NCBI GenBank assembly: GCA_031552235.1
Contig: JAVBMR010000002.1
Location: 186,001-250,000, forward strand
From: WRDF01 sp031552235
Lineage (GTDB): Bacteria > Bacteroidota > Bacteroidia > Bacteroidales > Rikenellaceae
DNA length: 64,000 nucleotides
Reading direction: 5' to 3'
The position numbers and the translations under genes were made by a program. Positions 45,517 through 55,777 of this stretch are shown in pieces. A model generated the notes under the pieces. That model did not search any database, was not told the DNA's origin, and was given only the letters and a program-made list of their open reading frames with translations. Position 1 is the first letter of the stretch. Each line of letters opens with the position of its first letter.

Positions 45517-47367
45517 ATGACTAATTGGCTACCCACAACGGTAAAAGAGGTTCGGGCGCTGGGCTGGGATTACATCGACGTGATCCTGTTCTCGGGCGAC
45601 GCCTATGTCGACCACCCTTCGTTCGGGGCGGCGGTCGTGGGGCGCATGCTTGAGGCCGAGGGGCTCAGGGTGGCCATAGTGTCGCAGCCCAACTGGAAGG
45701 ACGATCTGCGCGACTTCAAGAAATTGGGGACGCCGCGCCTGTTCTTCGGGGTTTCGGGAGGGAGCATGGACTCGATGGTGAACCATTACACAGCCAACAA
45801 GCGCCTGCGCAGCGACGACGCCTATACGCCGGGCGGCAAGGCCGGTTTCAGGCCCGATTACGCCGTTACGGTCTATACGCGCATCCTGAAAGAATTGTAC
45901 CCCCACGTTCCGGTGGTTATCGGAGGCATTGAGGCTTCGCTCCGCCGTCTGGCGCATTACGACTATTGGAGCGATTCGCTCAAGAGGTCGGTGCTTATCG
46001 ACAGCGGCGCCGACGTGCTGGCCTACGGCATGGCCGACAAGGTGATGCCCGAAATAGCTAAAGCGCTGCGCAACGGCTTTAACGCCAATCTTCTGCGGTG
46101 TCTGAAGCAGGTGGCTTTCGTGGCGGACGGAAAGTATGTGGAAAAGCTCGACCCGGAAACGACCCTTGTGCTGAACCCTTATAATGATTGTGTCGCAAAA
46201 CCTGCGAAATTCGCCGAGAACTTCGTGCGCATTGAAACAGAGTCGAACCGATTAGAACAGCGCACCACGCTTGTTGAGCGCCAGTCGGAAGATAAATACG
46301 TGGTGGTGAACCCGCCGCACCCCCTGCTCACGGAGCAGGAAATAGACCGCGGTTTCGACATGCCCTACACGCGCCTGCCGCATCCGCGCTATGACGGCAA
46401 AGGCGACATTCCGGCGTGGGAAATGATAAAATTCTCGGTCAACATACACCGCGGATGCTTCGGGGGATGCAGTTTCTGCACCATATCCGCCCATCAGGGC
46501 AAGTTCGTATCGAGCCGCTCGGAGCGCTCGGTGCTGGCCGAGGTGGGCAAGGTGGCGGCGATGCCCGGCTTCAAAGGCTACGTGAGCGATGTCGGAGGGC
46601 CGTCGGCAAACATGTACGGGATGGGCGGCCTGAACCGTGCAGCATGCGCGAAATGTACACGCCCGTCGTGCCTGTGGCCGTCGGTGTGCCGCAACCTCGA
46701 CAACAGCCACGAACGCCTTATAAAACTATATGAGAAGGTTTCGGCAGTCCCCGGTATCAAGAAAGCGTTCGTGGGGAGCGGCATCCGCTACGATCTGTTC
46801 GACGAGCGCTACGGCTCGCGCTACCTGCGCGACGTTATCGTGAACCATACTTCCGGCCGCCTCAAGGTCGCACCGGAACATACCGAGGACAGGGTGCTGA
46901 AACTCATGCGTAAGCCCTCTTTCGAGGGATTCGAGCGGCTGAAAGCCGATTTCGACAAGGTATGCGCGCGGGAGAACCTCAAATACCAACTGATACCATA
47001 CTTCATATCGAGCCACCCCGGCTGCACCGAGCAGGACATGAAGCTGCTCTCGCAGAAGACGCGCAGGCTCGGGATGCGCCTCGAACAGGTGCAGGACCTC
47101 ACGCCCACGCCAATGACGCTGTCGTCCGTCATGTTCTACACGGGGATCGACCCATACACCGGCGAGAAACTGTATGTGGCCCGCTCGCAGGACGACAAGC
47201 GCAGGCAGAAAGGCTGGTTCTTCGCCGACGGTAAGAACTCAGGCCCGGGGAGGGCAACTTCAGGCGGCAGGAATGACGGTTCCCCGAAAAACGGTCGTCA
47301 GAATGCCGGTAGTCTCCGGAAAGAAAATCGCCCATCCAAAAAAACTGAGGGCAAGCGCTCAAGGTAA
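45517..47367 (+). CDS. YgiQ family radical SAM protein
   Basis: A 616-residue radical SAM protein of the UPF0313/YgiQ family, whose substrate is unknown. The N-terminus MTNWLPTTVKEVRALGWDYIDVI and FSGDAYVDHPSFG is characteristic, and residues 1-200 look like a B12-binding-like domain. The 4Fe-4S loop is CFGGCSFCTISAHQGKF (C-x3-C-x2-C, about residue 314). A second Cys cluster (CAKCTRPSCLWPSVC) follows. The C-terminus is a Lys/Arg/Gly-rich disordered tail of about 50 residues. Confidence 0.93.
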   Translation: MTNWLPTTVKEVRALGWDYIDVILFSGDAYVDHPSFGAAVVGRMLEAEGLRVAIVSQPNWKDDLRDFKKLGTPRLFFGVSGGSMDSMVNHYTANKRLRSDDAYTPGGKAGFRPDYAVTVYTRILKELYPHVPVVIGGIEASLRRLAHYDYWSDSLKRSVLIDSGADVLAYGMADKVMPEIAKALRNGFNANLLRCLKQVAFVADGKYVEKLDPETTLVLNPYNDCVAKPAKFAENFVRIETESNRLEQRTTLVERQSEDKYVVVNPPHPLLTEQEIDRGFDMPYTRLPHPRYDGKGDIPAWEMIKFSVNIHRGCFGGCSFCTISAHQGKFVSSRSERSVLAEVGKVAAMPGFKGYVSDVGGPSANMYGMGGLNRAACAKCTRPSCLWPSVCRNLDNSHERLIKLYEKVSAVPGIKKAFVGSGIRYDLFDERYGSRYLRDVIVNHTSGRLKVAPEHTEDRVLKLMRKPSFEGFERLKADFDKVCARENLKYQLIPYFISSHPGCTEQDMKLLSQKTRRLGMRLEQVQDLTPTPMTLSSVMFYTGIDPYTGEKLYVARSQDDKRRQKGWFFADGKNSGPGRATSGGRNDGSPKNGRQNAGSLRKENRPSKKTEGKRSR

Positions 47368-47370
47368 TCG

Positions 47371-47459
47371 GCGGGCCGCCCTGAATGGGCGGCCCGCTTA
47401 GTAATTTTGGCATCATTGCCGTAATTCTTACGTTGCGGCAACTCTAAAAGGAATAATCA
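47371..47459 (+). repeat. GC hairpin plus CTAAA tag after ygiQ
   Basis: Perfect 11-bp stem GCGGGCCGCCC / GGGCGGCCCGC (47371-47397), then TTAGTAATTTT and, after about 45 bases, CTAAAAGGAATAATCA (47443-47458). The order and spacing resemble 11400-11467. The hairpin may serve as the ygiQ terminator. Confidence 0.6.
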
Positions 47460-47501
47460 TTTCCGGCGCACGGGGGGCGATGTCTTTGGCGTCGTGCCGC
47501 C

Positions 47502-47567
47502 GTAAATGGCGCCTGCCACGGCAGGCGCCATTTACAATACCCCGTAGCTTGCCCTGGGATGGTTCAT
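47502..47567 (+). repeat. Three-hairpin repeat, family B copy 3 (partial)
   Basis: Hairpin 1 is a perfect 16-bp stem, GTAAATGGCGCCTGCC / GGCAGGCGCCATTTAC, with a 2-base loop. It is followed by AATACCCCGTAGCTTG and a weakened hairpin 2. Hairpin 0 is missing. Stem bases differ from copy 2 on both strands in a pair-preserving way. The rest of the 407-base gap (47568-47774) shows no gene. Confidence 0.7.
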
Positions 47568-47774
47568 TATCCCAAAGATAGGTTGAAACCCTGCATTTTT
47601 AATGCAGTTACTTTAGTTTCTATAATTTTTTGATCTTTTTGTGGGCTATTTATCAGTTTCTCATCGCCGCACTCCGCCCCAAGAGGAGGCGATGCGAGTC
47701 GCAAAGCAACTCGGGAGGAGGAATTTATTCCTCTGACTAAACCCATGTACTTTGGTGCAGGATAGATAGTTTAT

Positions 47775-48323
47775 TTATTCCCCCAACAATTCCTCCCTCT
47801 TGAGCGGGCGCGTGAAGGCGTAACTGCTTGCGATCCCTATCACCGCCCCGACAACCACGTCGCGCGGCCAGTGTTTACGGGCTTCAACCCGGCTGTACGC
47901 CACAAAACAGGCAAGCAGCAATGCCAGGATGCCGAGTTTCCATCCGTACCGGCGAAGTATGAACGCCGCTCCCTGGAATGCGAAGGCCGTGTGGCCCGAA
48001 GGGAAAGAATGATCGCCGCCATCGGGGCGTTTTGCGTCTATGGTCTGCTTGAGTATGGTGGTGACGCCTGTCGTTGTCGCACAGCCAGCCGCGAACTGCA
48101 AAGCCCCGTTGATGTCGCCCATGACGAGCGAACCCACGAACCCGGCCGCCGGGACGAGCATCTGGACGTAGTCTCCGGCCTGCTGCATGCCTTTTTGGGC
48201 CGGGTCGTCGGCGAAACGCATCTGCTCGTGTATCTGGACGCCGCTCCATACCAGGGCGAATACCGCTACGATTATGATCTTCGCCTTTTTCGAAAACTTG
48301 TATTTGTTTTTTCCTGTAGCCAT
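47775..48323 (-). CDS. PAP2 family membrane phosphatase
   Basis: A 182-residue membrane protein with the three PAP2 motifs: KQTIDAKRP, FPSGHTAF and SRVEARKHWPRD. The catalytic His residues are in motifs 2 and 3. Three or four membrane helices are visible. Family members remove phosphate from phosphatidic acid, undecaprenyl diphosphate or lipid A; which applies here cannot be told. It stands alone, convergent with ygiQ and divergent from dnaB. Confidence 0.92.
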   Translation of the reverse strand: MATGKNKYKFSKKAKIIIVAVFALVWSGVQIHEQMRFADDPAQKGMQQAGDYVQMLVPAAGFVGSLVMGDINGALQFAAGCATTTGVTTILKQTIDAKRPDGGDHSFPSGHTAFAFQGAAFILRRYGWKLGILALLLACFVAYSRVEARKHWPRDVVVGAVIGIASSYAFTRPLKREELLGE

Positions 48324-48453
48324 ATGCCGATGCCTGTATCTTTTGAGATATAAAAGTAAAAATATTTTCGCAAATGAAGGCGCGTCCCGGTAAATCCCCC
48401 GAAATTTTATACCTTTACACTCCCGATTGAAAGGTTGGTATCATCTACCGGAT

Positions 48454-50010
48454 ATGGCAAAAAATTACACACCGTCCAACAGGAACAAGGAAGCCTACGA
48501 CGCGCTCACGAGCGAGGGCGGGCATGTGCCGCCTCAGGCCGTGGAGCTTGAAGAGGCTGTGCTGGGTGCGCTCATGCTCGAAAAAGAGAGCGTGCTGGCT
48601 GTCCAGGAGGTGCTGACGCCCGAAGCGTTCTACAAGGAGGCGCACCAGGTGATATACCGTGCCATATCCGAGTTGTCGATGGAGCTGAAACCCATCGACC
48701 TCTACACGGTTACCGAGAAACTCAAACAGAAGAAACAGCTTGCGGCGGTGGGCGGGGCGTCATATCTTGCCGAACTGACCCAGAAAGTGGGTTCGGCCGC
48801 CCACGTCGATTTCCACGCCAAGATCATCACCCAGAAATATGTTCAGAGGGAGCTTATCCGCGCCTCGACCGAGATACAGAAACGCTCCTACGACGAATCG
48901 ATAGACGTCAACGACCTTATAGATACGGCCGAGAGCGAAATATTCAAAGTCGCCGAGGGCCACATCAAGCGCGACGTGCAGAAATCGAAGGACATCCTCG
49001 TCAAGGCGATGGAGGCCATAGAGGAGGCCTACAAGCGCAAAGGGGCTTTCAGCGGTGTGCCGACAGGGTTTACGCGCCTCGACCGCCTCACGTTGGGGTG
49101 GCAGCCGAGCGACCTTATAATCATCGCCGCGCGCCCGTCAATGGGTAAAACGGCGTTCGTGCTTTCGATGGCGCGCAATATTGCCATCGACCACGAAAAG
49201 GGTGTGGCGTTCTTCTCGCTCGAAATGAGCTCGACGCAGTTGATGATGCGCCTTATCGTGGCGGAATCGGGCCTCGATTCGCGCGACGTGCGCAACGGCA
49301 GCCTGAACGACGAGCAATGGAGGCATCTCGAAACCGCCGTCGTACCATTCCAGACAGCGCCCCTGTTCATCGACGACACTCCGGCGCTCTCCATATTCGA
49401 GTTCCGTTCGAAGGCCCGCAGGCTTAAAAAACAGTTCGACATACAACTCATCGTGATCGACTACCTGCAGCTTATGACCGGCAGCGCCGACACGCGCGGC
49501 AACCGCGAGCAGGAGGTGGCGTCTATTTCGAGGTCGCTTAAATCCATCGCCAAGGAGTTGAATATCCCGATAATAGCCCTCTCGCAGCTGAACCGTTCGG
49601 TCGAGTCGCGTACGGGGAGCAAGCGCCCCCAACTCAGCGACCTTCGCGAATCGGGCGCCATAGAACAGGATGCCGACATCGTGGCATTCATCCACCGCCC
49701 CGAATACTACGGCATGAATGTGGACGAGAGCGGCATGCCGACCGCCGGGATGGCCGAGATAATCGTCGCCAAGCACCGTAACGGCGCGACGGACACGGTC
49801 AACCTGCGCTTCCGCAAGGAACAGGCGAGGTTCATGGACTATGATGACGACGAAATGGGTGGCGGCAGCTATTCATCTTTTGAAAGCAGCATGGGCGATG
49901 ACGACGACAAACCCGCACCGAGGTTCACACCGGGCAACGACTTCGACCCGGCACCGGGCGGCGGATTCGGCGGCGGCTCGTTCAATCCGGGCGAAGACGC
50001 GCCTTTTTAG
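48454..50010 (+). CDS. dnaB: Replicative DNA helicase
   Basis: The hexameric 5'-3' helicase of the replication fork. From ATG 48454 it has 518 residues. The N-terminal primase-interacting domain begins PPQAVELEEAVLGALMLE. In the RecA-like domain are Walker A ARPSMGKTAFVLSMA, FFSLEMSSTQLMMRL, the Walker B region IQLIVIDYLQLM, and ALSQLNRSVESR with the arginine finger. No intein is present. The last about 60 residues are an acidic then Gly/Phe-rich tail. A -7-like TACCTTTA lies at 48410-48417. Confidence 0.97.
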   Translation: MAKNYTPSNRNKEAYDALTSEGGHVPPQAVELEEAVLGALMLEKESVLAVQEVLTPEAFYKEAHQVIYRAISELSMELKPIDLYTVTEKLKQKKQLAAVGGASYLAELTQKVGSAAHVDFHAKIITQKYVQRELIRASTEIQKRSYDESIDVNDLIDTAESEIFKVAEGHIKRDVQKSKDILVKAMEAIEEAYKRKGAFSGVPTGFTRLDRLTLGWQPSDLIIIAARPSMGKTAFVLSMARNIAIDHEKGVAFFSLEMSSTQLMMRLIVAESGLDSRDVRNGSLNDEQWRHLETAVVPFQTAPLFIDDTPALSIFEFRSKARRLKKQFDIQLIVIDYLQLMTGSADTRGNREQEVASISRSLKSIAKELNIPIIALSQLNRSVESRTGSKRPQLSDLRESGAIEQDADIVAFIHRPEYYGMNVDESGMPTAGMAEIIVAKHRNGATDTVNLRFRKEQARFMDYDDDEMGGGSYSSFESSMGDDDDKPAPRFTPGNDFDPAPGGGFGGGSFNPGEDAPF

Positions 50011-50176
50011 CGTATTTTGCAGATTTTTTGTTATCTTGCGCTGTGTTGCCGGACGTGTGTTTGGTGACGCTGAAGCATGTTGTATGGTTGCTTCAGTTTT
50101 CAGTAGTTTTAAATGTAAAATAACATTCCCGCTCATTCCGAGTGCCGGAAGGCACCGGCGGCTTTAACCAGGCTTT

Positions 50177-51715
<1,539 letters not shown>

Positions 51716-51835
51716 GAATTACGGTAGTCGTGGGCAAATGAAAGTTACTGAAGTGGCCGGCCGTATTTGATTGAGGACGATTAAATCACTTCCCGCGGCT
51801 GCGTGGGCCACCCTGAAAGCATCGAGCCGCAAGAA

Positions 51836-51880
51836 GTGGCGCCTGCATTGGCAGTCGCGGCTTTTGTAATCTGAAAATGG
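51836..51880 (+). repeat. Diverged family B repeat, copy 4
   Basis: GTGGCGCCTGCATTGGCAG and TCGCGGCTTTTGTAATCTG resemble hairpin 1 plus the TTTACAATA spacer of copies 1-3. Both surrounding genes (comM, queG) end here, as for the other copies. Confidence 0.4.
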
Positions 51881-51954
51881 AATTGTACAGTTAAGTCTTG
51901 TATGTTTTTTTAGTCCACGGCCAGCGAAGGGTGCGTCTGGCCGAAGGCGGGATG

Positions 51955-52986
51955 TCAGTCTGCGCCGGTCGCCCTCTCTTTTATCGCCTCAAAGCCTGTG
52001 CGGGCGAGGGGCGTGGTGCCGAAAACGCGGTCGAAACCGTCTTTGTCAAGACTGCCCCAGAATTCCTCTCCGGCCGCCGTTGGGTTGAATAAAGGCCTGA
52101 ACAGCAGGTTGGAAGCCAATGACGTGCGGCTGTTGTGGGGACAGGCGCTCTGGCAGATGTCGCAGCCGAATATCCAACCGTGGGTGTCGGGAGCGGTTCC
52201 GTTACCGCCCGGCACTGTACCCACGGCAACCCCCGCGCCCGCCCGCTCCGATAATCCTTCGACGGGCTTTTCGGTCGTCAGGCGCGAGATGCAGCGGTTC
52301 GTATCGATCACGTATGGCCGGACGATGGCTGAGTTGGGGCAGGCGTCGATGCAGGCCGTGCATGTGCCGCAGCGGTCACCGGCGAACGGCTCGTCATAGG
52401 CATCCGCTTCTTCGGTTAAGATTATCTCGCCGAGGAATACGAAACTTCCGTGCCGGGGCGTGATGATCAGTGAGTTCTTGCCCCGCCATCCGAGTCCGGC
52501 CTCTATCGCCCAGCTTTTTTCGAGTACCGGGGCCGAGTCCGTGAAACAGCGCCCGCGCAGGCCCGGATGCTCCGCTGTAAGGCGCTCCAGAATGGCGTTC
52601 AGGCGGCTTTTTATCGTCACATGGTAATCCTGCAAAAGGGCATAGGACGATATTTTCGGGTTCTCGCTGGCGTTTTGGTCCCAGAATTCGTTTTTGTAGT
52701 TCGCCGCGCAGACGATAACGCTTTTAGCGCCTTCGAAAAGTAGCGCAGGGTCGAGCCTTTTGTCGACATTCCGCCCCATGTAGGACAGCCCCGAGGAGTA
52801 TCCGTTCCCGAGCCAATCCGAGAGCCTTGCCGACTGCTCGCCCAGATGCCTGACACGGGCGATGCCGCAAAGGTCGAACCCGGCCTCGTGTGCCAATTCT
52901 TTTATTTTTGACGCGCCGATCAATTCCTGCGATAATTTATACGCTGATCTGCAATAAGACCCTCTGGTTTTATTTATTGGATGCAT
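51955..52986 (-). CDS. queG: Epoxyqueuosine reductase
   Basis: Cobalamin- and Fe-S-dependent reduction of epoxyqueuosine to queuosine in tRNA. It has two [4Fe-4S] motifs, CGTCTACIDACP and CDICQSACP, plus the B12-binding-domain start AGFDLCGIARV. The start is uncertain: ATG 52986 gives 343 residues, while the TTG at 52923 (322 residues) fits the family N-terminus better, and sequence upstream of 52986 belongs to a hairpin repeat. The C-terminal HEAT-like domain of E. coli QueG is reduced. It works with queA at 44191. Confidence 0.93.
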   Translation of the reverse strand: MHPINKTRGSYCRSAYKLSQELIGASKIKELAHEAGFDLCGIARVRHLGEQSARLSDWLGNGYSSGLSYMGRNVDKRLDPALLFEGAKSVIVCAANYKNEFWDQNASENPKISSYALLQDYHVTIKSRLNAILERLTAEHPGLRGRCFTDSAPVLEKSWAIEAGLGWRGKNSLIITPRHGSFVFLGEIILTEEADAYDEPFAGDRCGTCTACIDACPNSAIVRPYVIDTNRCISRLTTEKPVEGLSERAGAGVAVGTVPGGNGTAPDTHGWIFGCDICQSACPHNSRTSLASNLLFRPLFNPTAAGEEFWGSLDKDGFDRVFGTTPLARTGFEAIKERATGAD

Positions 52987-52988
52987 AT

Positions 52989-53092
52989 CGGTGTCGCTTT
53001 TGCGACACCGGCAGCCTGCCGCCGCCCCCATGCGGCGGGCTGCTTTACTCGCCAAGGCTCGTTAGCATCCACCGCCGGCGGCAGGCCGCATG
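52989..53092. repeat. Hairpin-rich repeat, family D copy 3
   Basis: Perfect stem CGGTGTCGC / GCGACACCG with a TTTT loop (52989-53010), then GCAGCCTGCCGCCG and, 53 bases on, its inverted partner CGGCGGCAGGCC (53077-53088). The block GCCGCCGCCCCCATGCGGCG resembles 38807-38823. It lies in the divergent gap between queG and the acyl-CoA synthetase gene. Confidence 0.5.
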
Positions 53093-53161
53093 GCATTGGG
53101 CTTTATTGCAGATCGGAGCAATTTAACTGCCCAAAAATACTATTTTAAAAATAATTGGCGC

Positions 53162-53169
53162 TACATTTG
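53162..53169 (+). promoter_or_regulatory. -7 box of the acyl-CoA synthetase gene
   Basis: TACATTTG, an exact TAnnTTTG, 31 nt before ATG 53201. It lies downstream of an in-frame ATG at 53090, which excludes that earlier start. Confidence 0.55.
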
Positions 53170-53200
53170 TGTGAATACACACGGGCAAACTACCTTAATT

Positions 53201-54862
53201 ATGGCGATATACACACTCCGCGACCTCTATCTGCAAAGCGTCGGCAATTACGCTTCGCGCCGCATGTCGGCCATGTATGGCGGCGACTGCGAGACTGTGA
53301 CGTATGCCGAATTCGGCGACAGGGTCGAAGCGACGGCCGAACTTTTCCGCGCCGCGGGGCTTTCTTCCGGCGACAGGGTGGCGCTGCTGAGCAACAATAT
53401 GCCCAACTGGGCGGTGTCCTATTTCGCCGCCGTTACGTCGGGGCTGGTCATCGTCCCGATCCTGCCCGATTTCTCCACCTCCGAGCTGGATATGATAATA
53501 AAGCACTGCGGCGCGAAGGCCCTGTGCTGCTCAGATAAACTATATACAAAGGTTTCGAAAGAAACCGTGGATGGCCTGAACCTCGTGCTGAGGACGATGA
53601 CCTGCGGTGTACTCTGCATGAAGGAGGGGGTCGAGCCAGGGAAATTCACAGCCCCCAGGCCGGACGACACGGCGGCGATAATCTACACATCCGGCACAAC
53701 GTCGAAGCCCAAGGGCGTGATGCTTACGCATGCGAACCTCGTGGCGCAGGTCGAGATGGACTACGACCTTTTCCCGATCTACCAGTCCGACGTTTTCCTT
53801 TCGATCCTGCCGCTTTCGCACACCTACGAATGCTCGCTGGGGATGCTTTTCCCGTTCTACGCCGGGGCGTCGGTGGTCTATCTCGACAAGCTGCCCACAG
53901 CGTCCACGCTCATGCCGGCCATGCGCGAGGTGCGGCCCACGATCATGTTGAGCGTTCCGCTTATCATCGAGAAAATATACAAAACGCAGGTGCGGGCAAA
54001 GTTCATGAAAAACGACACCCTGAAGAAAATGTACGGCTGGGCGTGGTTCCGCAAAACGGTACACCGCATGGCAGGCAGGAAACTGAGGAAGATATTTGGC
54101 GGCAGGATGCGTTTCTTCGGCATCGGTGGCGCGAAGCTCGATTACGATACGGAGCAATTCCTGGTCGAGGCGCATTTCCCCTACGGCATAGGTTATGGGC
54201 TTACGGAAACCGCTCCGCTCATCGCGGGCGGCATACCCGGCAAGATCGTCTTCCGTTCGACCGGCCCGGTACTCAGCCGCGTCAAAGCGAGGCTCGCAAA
54301 CCTTGACGAAGAGACCGGCGAGGGCGAGATAGAGGTGCTCAGTCCCAGTACTATGAAGGGCTACTACGAAGACCCGGCAGCCACGGCAGACGTTTTCACG
54401 GCAGACGGTTGGTTCCGCACGAAAGACATAGGCCGTTTCGACAGGCATGGCAATCTTTATATACTCGGCCGGGTCGGCAACATGATAGTCGGCCCGAGCG
54501 GCGAAAACATATACCCCGAAGAGATAGAGTCGGTGATAAACAGCCATTTCCTTGTGACGGATTCCATTGTGAAGGAGGACGGCGGGAAACTGGTGGCACA
54601 GGTACGCTTCAACCCGGCGGAACTCGAACGGCGTTACAATGATTTCAAAGACGGTGTCAGCGCCCGTATGGCCGAGATCCGCGCTGAAGTGAAGGCCTAC
54701 GTCAACTCCAAGGTAAGCAAGTCGTCGCAGATATCCGAGGTGGAAGAGCAGGAAAAGGAGTTCGAAAAGACCCCGACTCAAAAGATAAAGAGATTCAAGT
54801 ACGTAGACCCCAAGCCCTTGAAAACTCCGGATGAGGATATGGAACAGGATGGTTCAAAATGA
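53201..54862 (+). CDS. Long-chain acyl-CoA synthetase (AMP-forming)
   Basis: A 553-residue ANL-superfamily enzyme that activates fatty acids as acyl-AMP and then acyl-CoA (or another acyl acceptor). Motifs: P-loop IIYTSGTTSKPKGVMLTHANL (motif A3), GYGLTETAPLIAG (A5), GWFRTKDIGRFDRHGNLYILGR (A7/A8) and the late catalytic Lys in TPTQKIKRFKY. The length and the early YTLRDLYLQSVGNYASRR fit FadD-like enzymes. It overlaps the next gene by 4 bases. Fatty-acid beta-oxidation genes are not nearby, so lipid recycling or lipoprotein acylation are also possible roles. Confidence 0.92.
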   Translation: MAIYTLRDLYLQSVGNYASRRMSAMYGGDCETVTYAEFGDRVEATAELFRAAGLSSGDRVALLSNNMPNWAVSYFAAVTSGLVIVPILPDFSTSELDMIIKHCGAKALCCSDKLYTKVSKETVDGLNLVLRTMTCGVLCMKEGVEPGKFTAPRPDDTAAIIYTSGTTSKPKGVMLTHANLVAQVEMDYDLFPIYQSDVFLSILPLSHTYECSLGMLFPFYAGASVVYLDKLPTASTLMPAMREVRPTIMLSVPLIIEKIYKTQVRAKFMKNDTLKKMYGWAWFRKTVHRMAGRKLRKIFGGRMRFFGIGGAKLDYDTEQFLVEAHFPYGIGYGLTETAPLIAGGIPGKIVFRSTGPVLSRVKARLANLDEETGEGEIEVLSPSTMKGYYEDPAATADVFTADGWFRTKDIGRFDRHGNLYILGRVGNMIVGPSGENIYPEEIESVINSHFLVTDSIVKEDGGKLVAQVRFNPAELERRYNDFKDGVSARMAEIRAEVKAYVNSKVSKSSQISEVEEQEKEFEKTPTQKIKRFKYVDPKPLKTPDEDMEQDGSK

Positions 54863-55473
54863 TGATCATGAGAAAATTAGTATTAGTCGCAGTTGTATGT
54901 TTGATGGATTGCATGGCTCTCAGCGCCCAAAAATCAGCCGAGACAGATATGTCCATTCTGATGTCTACCGTCTGGAAAATGGAGATTAACCTCAATGCAG
55001 AGATGCCATACGATGACGGGTATTTTTGTAAATTCGACAGAAAAAACGGAACCTTTTTTAGGATGAAAAAAGGCCGGATTGTTGCTCATGATCATATGGC
55101 ATCAGGGCCGTTCTACCTAAGCGACCGGATCGAAGAGACGTTCGATGACGCTAAGGCAGGCAAGGTCATGAATGGTAGGTATTTGATACGCAAAGCGTAC
55201 AATGTGAAAATGACCGAAGAAGACGGGGCGGCACTGAGAAAATCCCTGTTTGACTATGTGGTCGGCATCGAGCCTGATGCGAAAGAAAAACGGCAGCAGA
55301 AGAAAATGCGCGAGAAGATGCTCGGTAACGCGGAGGCGGTGCCGTATGTTTATGAAATAGTGTCTTTGACGGAGAACGAAATTGTTCTGGAGAGGGTTAT
55401 GCCCGAGATCGTGATCGGCGCTAAAACATTACGCTATACCGCTTATAATAGCAAGAAAAAATCGGACGACTGA
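54859..55473 (+). CDS. Exported protein of unknown function
   Basis: A 204-residue protein with a signal peptide (MMIMRKLVLVAVVCLMDCMALSAQ, cut after LSA or SAQ); the ATG at 54868 could also be the start. The mature part begins with KSAETDMSILMSTVWKMEIN and contains about 15 Met, many Lys, and a helical KEKRQQKKMREKMLG segment. No family recognised. Translation is coupled to the acyl-CoA synthetase by an ATGA overlap, which suggests related regulation rather than a known function. Confidence 0.75.
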   Translation: MMIMRKLVLVAVVCLMDCMALSAQKSAETDMSILMSTVWKMEINLNAEMPYDDGYFCKFDRKNGTFFRMKKGRIVAHDHMASGPFYLSDRIEETFDDAKAGKVMNGRYLIRKAYNVKMTEEDGAALRKSLFDYVVGIEPDAKEKRQQKKMREKMLGNAEAVPYVYEIVSLTENEIVLERVMPEIVIGAKTLRYTAYNSKKKSDD

Positions 55474-55554
55474 CCCTGTCCAAAGTAGCGACTATACGTC
55501 AGCGGTTATCGTAAAGTTTGATCTCCTGCTGGTTGAGTTCCCCTCTGCTTTCAG

Positions 55555-55680
55555 TGCTTGATAAGTTCACATTCCGCGGCAGAGGGGGTCGGCACAAAGT
55601 GCCGAGCAGCGGAATGTGGCAACTGCCACGGCAGTTGCAGTCTTTACAATACCCCGCAGCTTGCTGCGGGGCGGTTAATT
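55555..55680 (+). repeat. Three-hairpin intergenic repeat, family B copy 2 (intact)
   Basis: GTGCTTGATAAGTTCACATT; hairpin 0 with outer arms CATTCCGC (55570-55577) / GCGGAATG (55609-55616) and inner arms TCGGCAC / GTGCCGA; hairpin 1 GCAACTGCC / GGCAGTTGC (55619-55638); spacer TTTACAATA; hairpin 2 CCCCGCAGC / GCTGCGGGG (55652-55671). It occupies most of the 304-base convergent gap before DUF4290; no gene there. Confidence 0.85.
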
Positions 55681-55716
55681 TCCCTCGTTGGGAGATTTAT
55701 TTTCGTTATGTAGATA

Positions 55717-55746
55717 TACAAAAGGCCGGAATTCCGGCCTTTTGTA
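55717..55746. terminator. Bidirectional terminator (perfect 30-bp palindrome)
   Basis: Left arm TACAAAAGGCCGGAA and its exact complement. A/T ends give T tracts both ways. Serves DUF4290 (minus) and possibly the 54859 gene. Confidence 0.8.
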
Positions 55747-55777
55747 TTGCAGAGTTACTGCATCTTGTTACCTCCCG

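Noticed and set aside
51716..51954. Possible small gene between comM and queG
   Set aside because: No frame with a plausible start and conserved content; the stretch instead resembles a decayed family B repeat.
53090..53200. Upstream in-frame ATG extending the acyl-CoA synthetase
   Set aside because: The exact -7 box at 53162 lies inside this extension, and the extra 37 residues have no family similarity. The ATG at 53201 is used instead.
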